Notes under the pieces: generated by a model
What the model was told of the DNA's origin: nothing
What the model saw: only the letters and a program-made list of their open reading frames with translations
Databases searched by the model: none
In this document: positions 57,157 through 64,000 of the stretch, in pieces
Layout of the letters: each line of letters opens with the position of its first letter
Position numbering within the stretch: the stretch's first letter is position 1
Source of the DNA: Burkholderiaceae bacterium 26
GTDB lineage: Bacteria; Pseudomonadota; Gammaproteobacteria; Burkholderiales; Burkholderiaceae
DNA: 64,000 bases
NCBI GenBank assembly: GCA_000955795.1
Contig: JYOB01000010.1
Coordinates: 443,637 to 507,636 of the forward strand
Reading direction: 5' to 3'
Program-made: the position numbers and the translations under genes

Positions 57157-59247
57157 TCAGGCAGCCGGAACGATATGGTCTTCGCCGCTCGCCCCGAAGA
57201 GCTGCGACTTGAGCTTGGCAAGCTGATCGCGCACCGCCGCCGCCTTTTCGAATTCGAGGTTCTTGGCGTGATCGAGCATCTGTTTTTCCAGGCGCTTGAT
57301 TTCCTTGGACGCCTGCTTCTCGCTCATGTCTTCGTACTTGGCGGCCTCTTGCGCGGCCTTCAGTTCGGCGCGCGCGTCGTCGACGTTGTACACGCCGTCG
57401 ATGATGTCCTTGATGCGCTTGACGACGCCACGCGGCGTAATGCCGTGCGCTTCGTTGTGAGCGATCTGCTTGGCACGGCGGCGCTCGGTTTCGCCGATTG
57501 CCTTCTTCATCGAATCGGTCATGCGATCGGCATAAAGGATGGCGGTGCCGTTCACGTTCCGCGCGGCGCGGCCGATCGTCTGGATGAGCGAGCGCTCGGC
57601 GCGCAGGAAGCCTTCCTTGTCGGCATCCAGAATCGCCACGAGTGACACTTCGGGAATATCCAGCCCTTCGCGCAGCAGGTTGATACCGACCAGCACATCG
57701 AACGTGCCCAGGCGCAGGTCGCGGATGATCTCCACGCGTTCTACGGTATCGATGTCCGAATGCAGGTAGCGGACTTTGACGCCGTTCTCCGACAGGAACT
57801 CGGTCAGTTGCTCCGCCATGCGCTTGGTGAGCGTGGTCACCAGCACACGCTCGCCAGCCTCGACGCGCACATGGATCTCGGACAGCAGGTCGTCGACCTG
57901 CGTCGTAGCCGGGCGCACCTCGATGATCGGGTCGACGAGGCCCGTGGGGCGCACGACCTGCTCCACGACTTCCGTGCCCGCCGTCTTCTTTTCGTAATCC
58001 CCGGGCGTGGCAGACACGAACGTCACCTGCCGCATCTTGGTCTCGAATTCGGCGAACTTGAGCGGCCGGTTGTCGAGCGCGGAAGGCAGGCGGAACCCGT
58101 ATTCAGCCAGCGTTTCCTTGCGCGCGCGGTCACCGTTGTACATGCCGTTGAGCTGACCGATCAGCACGTGCGATTCATCGAGGAACATCAGCGCATCCGG
58201 CGGCAGGTAGTCGACCAGCGTCGGCGGCGGCTCGCCCGGTGCAGAGCCGGACAGATGTCGCGAATAGTTCTCGATGCCCTTGCAGAAGCCCAGCTCCTGC
58301 AGCATCTCCAGATCGAAGCGCGTGCGCTGTTCCAGCCGCTGCGCTTCCACCAGCTTGTTTTCCTTGTAGAAGAAATCGAGCCGTTCGCGCAGCTCGGCCT
58401 TGATGGTCTCGATGGCGCGCAGCACGGTCTCGCGCGGCGTCACGTAGTGGCTCGACGGGTACACCGTAAAGCGCGGAATCTTCTGCCGCACACGGCCGGT
58501 CAGCGGGTCGAACAGCTGCAGCGATTCGACCTCATCGTCGAACAGCTCCAGACGCACGGCCATCTCTGCGTGCTCAGCCGGAAAAATGTCGACCGTATCG
58601 CCACGCACGCGGAAGGTGCCGCGCTGGAAATCCGTCTCGTTGCGCGTGTACTGCATGGCGATCAGGCGTGCGATCACGTCACGCTGGCTCACCTTGTCAC
58701 CCGCGCGCAGCGTCAGGATCATCTGGTGGTATTCGCTCGGGTTGCCGATACCGTAAATGGCCGACACAGTGGCCACGATCACCACATCGCGGCGCTCCAG
58801 CAGGCTCTTGGTGGCGGAGAGCCGCATCTGCTCGATGTGCTCGTTGATCGACGAGTCCTTCTCGATGAAGAGATCACGCTGCGGCACATAGGCCTCAGGC
58901 TGGTAGTAGTCGTAGTACGAGACGAAGTACTCCACCGCATTGCGCGGGAAAAACTCGCGAAACTCCGAATACAGCTGTGCCGCCAGCGTCTTGTTCGGCG
59001 CAAACACGATGGCCGGCCGCCCCACCTGCGCGATCACATTGGCCATGGTGAAGGTCTTGCCCGAGCCCGTCACGCCCAGCAGGGTCTGGTACGACAGGCC
59101 GTCGCCAATGTTCTCCACGAGCTGGCGAATCGCCTCTGGCTGGTCGCCGGCCGGCGGATACGGCTGGTACAACTGGAACGGCGAGCCCTCGAAAGTCACA
59201 AACTTCGACTCATCGTGCGGGCTGGGGACTTGGCTCAGATCGGTCAT
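57157..59247 (-). CDS. uvrB: Excinuclease ABC subunit B
   Basis: UvrB verifies DNA damage and recruits UvrC in nucleotide excision repair. The Walker A GVTGSGKT is at 58-65. The beta-hairpin region [15 protein letters not shown] and the helicase motifs ([12 protein letters not shown]) follow. A C-terminal UVR domain ([20 protein letters not shown]) binds UvrC. The start at 59247 gives 696 aa; 47 upstream codons lack similarity. No good LexA box was found. Confidence 0.97.
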   Translation of the reverse strand: MTDLSQVPSPHDESKFVTFEGSPFQLYQPYPPAGDQPEAIRQLVENIGDGLSYQTLLGVTGSGKTFTMANVIAQVGRPAIVFAPNKTLAAQLYSEFREFFPRNAVEYFVSYYDYYQPEAYVPQRDLFIEKDSSINEHIEQMRLSATKSLLERRDVVIVATVSAIYGIGNPSEYHQMILTLRAGDKVSQRDVIARLIAMQYTRNETDFQRGTFRVRGDTVDIFPAEHAEMAVRLELFDDEVESLQLFDPLTGRVRQKIPRFTVYPSSHYVTPRETVLRAIETIKAELRERLDFFYKENKLVEAQRLEQRTRFDLEMLQELGFCKGIENYSRHLSGSAPGEPPPTLVDYLPPDALMFLDESHVLIGQLNGMYNGDRARKETLAEYGFRLPSALDNRPLKFAEFETKMRQVTFVSATPGDYEKKTAGTEVVEQVVRPTGLVDPIIEVRPATTQVDDLLSEIHVRVEAGERVLVTTLTKRMAEQLTEFLSENGVKVRYLHSDIDTVERVEIIRDLRLGTFDVLVGINLLREGLDIPEVSLVAILDADKEGFLRAERSLIQTIGRAARNVNGTAILYADRMTDSMKKAIGETERRRAKQIAHNEAHGITPRGVVKRIKDIIDGVYNVDDARAELKAAQEAAKYEDMSEKQASKEIKRLEKQMLDHAKNLEFEKAAAVRDQLAKLKSQLFGASGEDHIVPAA

Positions 59248-59583
59248 GGCGGCGGGTAGGATGGCAGCGCGGGAAGTCGACAAAGTGACTCGCACGCCCT
59301 CGGAAAGTGAGGGCGGCAGCGGCAATTGCAACCAATCGTCTAGTGTAGCGTGCGGCCCGGGCAATCGTTTGGACAGCCGGGGCGGCAAATCTGTACTGGC
59401 CGTTCAAACGCCTTAGGCGCCTGTTCTGCAAGGATTTTTCGGGCGATTAGAGCCTGTATTCGGTACAATCCATCTTCGTGCGCGCCTCGTTGTACATCTG
59501 GCGCCGGGCGACCCGCCCCGGAGTCCGCGCCGCACCGCCTGCAAGATCCCACCGAATTCCGAACCAACCGATCGAGACATCTC
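59248..59583. other. Divergent uvrB-tyrB spacer
   Basis: The 336 bp contain a TACAAT -10-like element at 59464-59469 on the plus strand, with a weak -35, likely serving the aminotransferase. No small gene or clear SOS box was found. Confidence 0.5.
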
Positions 59584-60780
59584 ATGTCGCTTTTCTCCGC
59601 CGTCGAACTGGCTCCGCGCGATCCCATCCTGGGCCTGAATGAAGCTTTCAACGCCGATACCCGCGCCACCAAAGTGAATCTGGGCGTGGGCGTGTACTTC
59701 ACCGACGAAGGGAAAATTCCGGTGCTGCGCGCCGTGCAGGAAGCCGAGAAGGCCCGCCTGGCCGCCGCTGCCCCGCGTGGCTACCTGCCGATCGAAGGCA
59801 TTGCCGCCTACGACCAGGCCGTGCAGAAGCTGCTGTTCGGCGCTGAATCGCCCCTGATCACCGAAGGCCGCGTGGTCACCGCACAAGCCCTGGGCGGCAC
59901 CGGCGCACTGAAGATCGGCGCCGACTTCCTCAAGCGCCTGTACCCGAACGCCAAGGTCGCCATTTCCGACCCGAGCTGGGAAAACCACCGCGCGCTGTTC
60001 GAGTCGGCCGGCTTCGAAGTCGTCAACTACGCGTACTACGATGCCCCGTCGCACGGCCTGAACTTCGCCGGCATGATGGATTCGCTCAACAGCTACGCGC
60101 CTAACACGATCGTCGTGCTGCACGCCTGCTGCCACAACCCCACCGGCGTGGACATGACCACCGAGCAGTGGAAACAGGTCGTGGAAGTCATCAAGGCAAA
60201 GAACCTGATTCCGTTCCTCGACATGGCTTACCAAGGCTTTGCCGACGGCATCCAGCAAGACGGCCTGGCCGTGCGCTTGTTTGCTGAATCGGGCCTGCCG
60301 TTCTTCGTTTCCAGCTCGTTCTCGAAGTCGTTCTCGCTGTACGGCGAGCGCGTCGGCGCACTGTCGATCGTGACGACCAGCAAGGACGAGGCCGCTCGCG
60401 TGCTGTCGCAGGTCAAGCGTGTGATCCGCACGAACTACTCGAACCCGCCGACGCACGGTGGCACGATCGTCGCCAGCGTGCTGACGAGCCCTGAGCTGCG
60501 CGCGATGTGGGAACAGGAACTGGGCGAAATGCGCGACCGCATCAAGTCGATGCGCAACGCGCTGGTCGACAAGCTGGCCGCCAAGGGCGTGAAGACCGAT
60601 TTCTCGTTCGTGAAGGCACAGCGTGGCATGTTCTCGTACTCCGGCCTGACCTCCGCGCAAGTGGACCGCCTGCGCAACGAGCACGGCATCTACGCCGTGT
60701 CGACCGGCCGCATCTGCGTGGCCGCGCTGAACACGCACAACATCGACGCCGTGGTGAACGCCATCGCTGACGTCCTGTAA
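59584..60780 (+). CDS. tyrB: Aromatic amino acid aminotransferase
   Basis: A class I PLP aminotransferase of 398 aa, of the aspartate/aromatic type. The PLP lysine is Lys 248 (SSSFSKSFSLYGERVG), with ACCHNPTGVDMT before it and the substrate Arg in VSTGRICVAALN. The start is the ATG at 59584. The sequence cannot separate aspC from tyrB; the latter is the usual annotation in Ralstonia. A terminator follows at 60821. Confidence 0.9.
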   Translation: MSLFSAVELAPRDPILGLNEAFNADTRATKVNLGVGVYFTDEGKIPVLRAVQEAEKARLAAAAPRGYLPIEGIAAYDQAVQKLLFGAESPLITEGRVVTAQALGGTGALKIGADFLKRLYPNAKVAISDPSWENHRALFESAGFEVVNYAYYDAPSHGLNFAGMMDSLNSYAPNTIVVLHACCHNPTGVDMTTEQWKQVVEVIKAKNLIPFLDMAYQGFADGIQQDGLAVRLFAESGLPFFVSSSFSKSFSLYGERVGALSIVTTSKDEAARVLSQVKRVIRTNYSNPPTHGGTIVASVLTSPELRAMWEQELGEMRDRIKSMRNALVDKLAAKGVKTDFSFVKAQRGMFSYSGLTSAQVDRLRNEHGIYAVSTGRICVAALNTHNIDAVVNAIADVL

Positions 60781-60820
60781 GGTGCGGTAGGCGTCACGCC
60801 TCAGGTGCAATTGCAAAAAG

Positions 60821-60844
60821 AAAAGCGGCTTCGGCCGCTTTTTT
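60821..60844 (+). terminator. tyrB terminator
   Basis: A 9-bp stem (60821-60829 with 60834-60842) has a TTCG loop and six T, 40 bp after the stop. Confidence 0.88.
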
Positions 60845-60927
60845 GCTGCATGAGAATAGACTGACACGGGCGCATCATAGAGCGACGCAACACTCTGTTA
60901 TCAGGGTTTATGCTGCATCGCAGTAAC

Positions 60928-60943
60928 ATGCGCCTAGGTGCAT
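60928..60943. promoter_or_regulatory. Near-palindrome upstream of phaZ
   Basis: ATGCGCCTAGGTGCAT is a 16-bp palindrome with one mismatched pair, 41 bp before the phaZ ATG. It overlaps a CATAAT -10-like sequence, so a repressor site is possible. The regulator is unknown. Confidence 0.4.
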
Positions 60944-60984
60944 AATCGTTTGCGTCGCCCTCGCCACCACAGACCGGTCCAGCC

Positions 60985-62256
60985 ATGCTTTACCAGCTTC
61001 ATGAATTCCAGCGCGCCCTGCTCAGCCCCATGACGGCTTGGGCCCAAGCGACCGCCAAGACCTTCACCAACCCACTGAGTCCGCTCTCCCTGATGCCGGG
61101 CGCGCAACGCTACGCTGCGGGCTACGAGCTGCTGTACCGCCTGGGCAAGGAGTATGAAAAGCCGGAATTCGGCATCCGCTCCGTCAAGTCCAACGGCCGC
61201 GACATTCCCATCGTCGAACAGACCATCATCGAGAAGCCGTTCTGCCGCCTGATCCGCTTCAAGCGCTACGCCGACGACGCCGAGACCATCAAGCTGCTCA
61301 AGGATGAGCCGATCGTGCTTGTGTGCGCACCGCTGTCGGGCCACCACTCCACGCTGCTGCGCGACACCGTGCGCACGCTGCTGCAGGATCACAAGGTGTA
61401 CGTGACCGACTGGATCGACGCCCGCATGGTGCCGGCCGAAGAAGGTGCCTTCCACCTGTCGGACTACATCAACTACATCCGCGAGTTCATCAATCACATT
61501 GGCGCCGACAAGCTGCACGTGATCTCGGTGTGTCAGCCGACCGTGCCCGTGCTGGCCGCCATCTCGCTGATGGCCTCGGACGGTGAGAAGACACCGCGCA
61601 CCATGACCATGATGGGTGGCCCGATCGATGCACGTAAGAGCCCGACCTCCGTCAACTCGCTGGCGACCAACAAGTCGCACAGCTGGTTCGAGAACAACGT
61701 GATCTACACGGTGCCGGCCAACTATCCGGGGCACGGCCGCAAGGTTTATCCGGGCTTCCTGCAGCACGCCGGCTTCGTGGCGATGAACCCGGACCGCCAC
61801 CTGTCATCGCACTACGACTATTACCTGAACCTGATCGAGGGCGACACGGAAGACGCGGAAGCCCACGTACGCTTCTACGACGAGTACAACGCCGTGCTCG
61901 ACATGGCGGCCGAGTATTACCTCGAAACCATCCGCGACGTGTTCCAGGAATTCCACCTGGCCAACGGCACGTGGGTGGTGGAAGGCAAGCCGGTGCGCCC
62001 GCAGGACATCAAGAGCACTGCGCTCTTCACCATCGAGGGCGAGCTGGACGACATCTCCGGCAGCGGTCAGACCGAAGCCGCGCATGGCCTGTGCACCGGT
62101 ATCCCGAACGCGCGCAAGCAGCATCTGACGGCACCCAAGTGCGGCCACTACGGCATCTTCTCGGGTCGCCGCTGGCGCGAGCAGGTGTATCCGCAGTTGC
62201 GTGATTTCATTCGCCGCAACGAAGAGAGCGCTCCGCGCATCAAAGCGGTCGCGTAA
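60985..62256 (+). CDS. phaZ: Intracellular polyhydroxybutyrate depolymerase
   Basis: It mobilises stored PHB granules. The 423 aa match the R. eutropha PhaZ1 type: the nucleophile is a Cys (Cys 183 in VISVCQPTVPVLA) instead of the usual lipase Ser, with Asp 355 (EGELDDISG) and His 388 (KCGHYGIFSG). There is no signal peptide. PHB synthesis genes are not in this window. A shared terminator follows. Confidence 0.94.
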   Translation: MLYQLHEFQRALLSPMTAWAQATAKTFTNPLSPLSLMPGAQRYAAGYELLYRLGKEYEKPEFGIRSVKSNGRDIPIVEQTIIEKPFCRLIRFKRYADDAETIKLLKDEPIVLVCAPLSGHHSTLLRDTVRTLLQDHKVYVTDWIDARMVPAEEGAFHLSDYINYIREFINHIGADKLHVISVCQPTVPVLAAISLMASDGEKTPRTMTMMGGPIDARKSPTSVNSLATNKSHSWFENNVIYTVPANYPGHGRKVYPGFLQHAGFVAMNPDRHLSSHYDYYLNLIEGDTEDAEAHVRFYDEYNAVLDMAAEYYLETIRDVFQEFHLANGTWVVEGKPVRPQDIKSTALFTIEGELDDISGSGQTEAAHGLCTGIPNARKQHLTAPKCGHYGIFSGRRWREQVYPQLRDFIRRNEESAPRIKAVA

Positions 62257-62272
62257 GCCTTAAGCACCCAAG

Positions 62273-62301
62273 AAAAAGCCTCGCACCCGCGAGGCTTTTT
62301 T
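62273..62301. terminator. Bidirectional terminator between phaZ and the TetR gene
   Basis: A 12-bp stem (62273-62284 with 62289-62300) has an ACCC loop, six T and an A-tract on the left. It serves convergent phaZ and the TetR gene. Confidence 0.9.
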
Positions 62302-62325
62302 GTTGCGCGACGATGCTTCAGCCGA

Positions 62326-63021
62326 TCAGCTCTTGGGCCTATCCAGATACGCCAGCAGCATCTTGATATGCAGTTGAGCGAACGCCTCATGTTCATCAGC
62401 CGAGGCAATGTCGCGGCCCACCACTGCGCTGATCGTATAGCGGTTGGACAGGACGTAATAACCCAGCGCCGAGATCGTCAAATACAGGCGCGACACATCG
62501 ACGTCCTCACGAAAGATGCCGCTGCGCTGGCCGCGCTCGACCACGCCGCGCAGCACCTCGATAACCGGGTTGACCAGCTCGACAAGGTGCGGTGACGTCT
62601 TCAGATGCCGCGCCTCGTGCAGGTTTTCGCTGTTGAGCAGGCGGATGAACTCGGGGTTCTCGTAATAGAAGTCCCAGACGAAACGCGCAAGCTGGACGAC
62701 TGCCTCACGCGGGTCCGACGACTCGATCTGCACCTGCTCTTCCGCCTCCTTGAAGCGGAAATACATGTGTTCGAGCACGGTCAGAAAAAGCTTTTCCTTG
62801 CTGCCGTAGTAGTAATACAGCATGCGCTCATTGGTCTCGGCGCGGCGGGCGATGGCGTCGACGCGGGCACCGGCAAAACCGCCCCGCGAGAACTCCTCGA
62901 TGGCAGCAGCAAGGATGCGTCGGCGCGTGCCGGCGGGGTCACGACGCGTGCGGGGTGCGGCGGATTCGCCATGAGCATCAGCTTCGATGTCGGCGATTGG
63001 TGCGGCTTGGTGAGACGGCAT
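62326..63021 (-). CDS. TetR-family transcriptional regulator
   Basis: A 231-aa regulator. After an acidic N-terminal extension (about 30 residues) comes the DNA-binding domain with TRRRILAAAIEEFSRGGFAGARVDAIARRAETNERMLY split over about 31-70. The C-terminal ligand domain is of the YfiR/RutR-like kind. The ligand and targets are unknown; phaZ (convergent) and rsxB (divergent) are neighbours. Confidence 0.9.
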   Translation of the reverse strand: MPSHQAAPIADIEADAHGESAAPRTRRDPAGTRRRILAAAIEEFSRGGFAGARVDAIARRAETNERMLYYYYGSKEKLFLTVLEHMYFRFKEAEEQVQIESSDPREAVVQLARFVWDFYYENPEFIRLLNSENLHEARHLKTSPHLVELVNPVIEVLRGVVERGQRSGIFREDVDVSRLYLTISALGYYVLSNRYTISAVVGRDIASADEHEAFAQLHIKMLLAYLDRPKS

Positions 63022-63161
63022 GGCACCTCGGTCCGTTTAGAACGCAGGAATTATGTCATAGGGTTGATACATGCCCGCCGTATGCCACGTCAGGGCATGC
63101 ACGCCTTGCGCGGGGGCCAAATCGGCGATAATGGCAGGCTATTCAAACAACAAGTCCCATC

Positions 63162-63992
63162 GTGGTTTCCTTGGTCCCCGCAGTGGCCGCATCCCTGGCC
63201 GACCGGCTCGAAAACCTCCTGCCGCAAACGCAATGCACCAAGTGCGGCTACAACGGCTGCCGCCCTTACGCTGAAGCCATGGCCAACGGCGAGGCGTTAC
63301 CCAACCGCTGCCCACCCGGCGGCGCGGAAGGTGTCCGCCGGCTGTCCGAGGCACTCGGCCGCACAGGTGAGCTGCTGCCGCTGGACCCTTCCAACGGCAT
63401 CGAACAGCCTCGCGCCGTCGCCGTCATTGACCCGGAACGCTGCATCGGTTGCACGCTGTGCATTCAGGCGTGCCCGGTCGATGCCATTGCCGGTGCGCCC
63501 AAGGCGATGCACACGGTGCTGGAAGACTGGTGCACCGGTTGCGACCTCTGCGTGCCGCCCTGCCCCGTCGATTGCATCGACATGATCCCCGTCACCGGCG
63601 AACGCACGGGCTGGGACGCCTGGAGCCAGCAGCAAGCCGATGCCGCGCGGGACCGCTACGTCTTCCGTAACGCACGCCTCAAGCGCGAACAAGCCGAAAA
63701 CGAAGCGCGCCTTGCCGCCAAGGCCGCGGCCAAACTCGCTGCCGTCAGCGCCGAGCAACCGGCCGACGATGCCGAACTCGCCGCGCAGGCGCGCAAGAAG
63801 GCGATCATCCAGGCTGCGATTGAACGCGCGCGCCAGAAGCAGGCCGAGATGGCCGCGCGCGGGCAAGGTCCGCGCAACGTGACCGACGTGTCGGCGGATG
63901 TGCAAGCCCAGATCGATGAGGCTGAAGCCCGCCGCAAGCGCATCGCCAGCCAGATCGAACAGAGCACCAAGCCCGACGCAGACACCCACTGA
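63162..63992 (+). CDS. rsxB: RnfB/RsxB-type iron-sulfur protein (orphan)
   Basis: The 276-aa protein has an Fe-S domain with Cys 25, 28, 33 and 50 (CTKCGYNGC and NRCPPGG), then two [4Fe-4S] ferredoxin motifs ([12 protein letters not shown] with Cys 94-104 and [12 protein letters not shown] with Cys 124-134). The C-terminal third is a charged Ala/Lys/Arg helix. It starts with GTG and lacks the N-terminal membrane anchor of E. coli RsxB. No other rnf gene is seen here; in Burkholderiales an orphan rsxB is usually followed by nth, which would lie just past the window. Confidence 0.88.
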   Translation: MVSLVPAVAASLADRLENLLPQTQCTKCGYNGCRPYAEAMANGEALPNRCPPGGAEGVRRLSEALGRTGELLPLDPSNGIEQPRAVAVIDPERCIGCTLCIQACPVDAIAGAPKAMHTVLEDWCTGCDLCVPPCPVDCIDMIPVTGERTGWDAWSQQQADAARDRYVFRNARLKREQAENEARLAAKAAAKLAAVSAEQPADDAELAAQARKKAIIQAAIERARQKQAEMAARGQGPRNVTDVSADVQAQIDEAEARRKRIASQIEQSTKPDADTH

Positions 63993-64000
63993 ACCCTGCC

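Noticed and set aside
59380-59410. A possible SOS box upstream of uvrB
   Set aside because: The best match to CTGT-N8-ACAG has only one good half; not enough to call a LexA site.
1-64000. Mobile elements, CRISPR arrays, tRNA or rRNA genes
   Set aside because: No transposase, integrase, direct-repeat array, tRNA cloverleaf or rRNA segment was recognised anywhere in the window.

Overview
This is 64 kb of a GC-rich betaproteobacterial chromosome, almost certainly Ralstonia (Burkholderiales). The basis is gene order and protein character: the rpoE-rseA-rseB-mucD block, nagZ-acpS-pdxJ-recO-era-rnc-lepB-lepA, fab genes next to yceD-rpmF-plsX and rne-rluC, and an intracellular PHB depolymerase with the Cys/Asp/His triad at the positions known from the Ralstonia eutropha PhaZ1 enzyme. 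I see no rRNA, tRNA, insertion sequence, prophage, integron or CRISPR array. The window is nearly all core genome.

Layout. (1) 1-8.1 kb, minus strand: one tight operon lepA-lepB-DUF4845-rnc-era-recO-pdxJ-acpS-nagZ, with 4-bp ATGA overlaps at recO/pdxJ, pdxJ/acpS and acpS/nagZ, ending in a bidirectional terminator. (2) 8.3-13.2 kb, minus: the envelope-stress cluster, a YgfX-like membrane protein, sigma-E, RseA, RseB, the MucD protease and a translationally coupled glutaredoxin-like protein. (3) 13.2-19.9 kb, minus: yceD-rpmF-plsX-fabH-fabD-fabG-acpP-fabF from a near-consensus promoter, with several hairpins and palindromes between genes. (4) 20-25.3 kb: divergent yceF-type maf and an RsmI-like methyltransferase; then sppA, a Rieske protein, a HAD phosphatase and rluC on the minus strand, head to head with rne across a 724-bp structured leader. 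(5) 25.3-32 kb, plus: rne, then moaA-mobA-moeA and a small membrane protein. (6) 32-38.1 kb, minus: rmuC, a 2-hydroxyacid dehydrogenase, an ion transporter, a lone LutC-type LUD protein and pncB. (7) 38.3-42.7 kb, plus: prfB with its programmed +1 frameshift, an SDR, lysS and a glycine-zipper protein. (8) 42.8-48.9 kb, minus: the isc operon iscR-iscS-iscU-iscA-DUF3565-hscB-hscA-fdx-iscX, headed by two tandem type-1 IscR boxes. (9) 49.2-54.9 kb, plus: ribose operon rbsB-A-C-R-K with a LacI-type operator. (10) 54.9-59.2 kb, minus: a membrane protein of the so-called site-specific recombinase family, and uvrB. (11) 59.5-64 kb: tyrB-type aminotransferase, phaZ, a TetR regulator and an orphan rsxB.

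No new defence, mobile or biosynthetic system is visible. The best leads are regulatory. They are the structured rne leader, a terminator-like hairpin directly before hscB, an intrinsic terminator between rpmF and plsX, a 16-bp palindrome upstream of acpP, an unusual cysteine loop in IscR, and a DUF3565 zinc-ribbon-like protein inside the isc operon.
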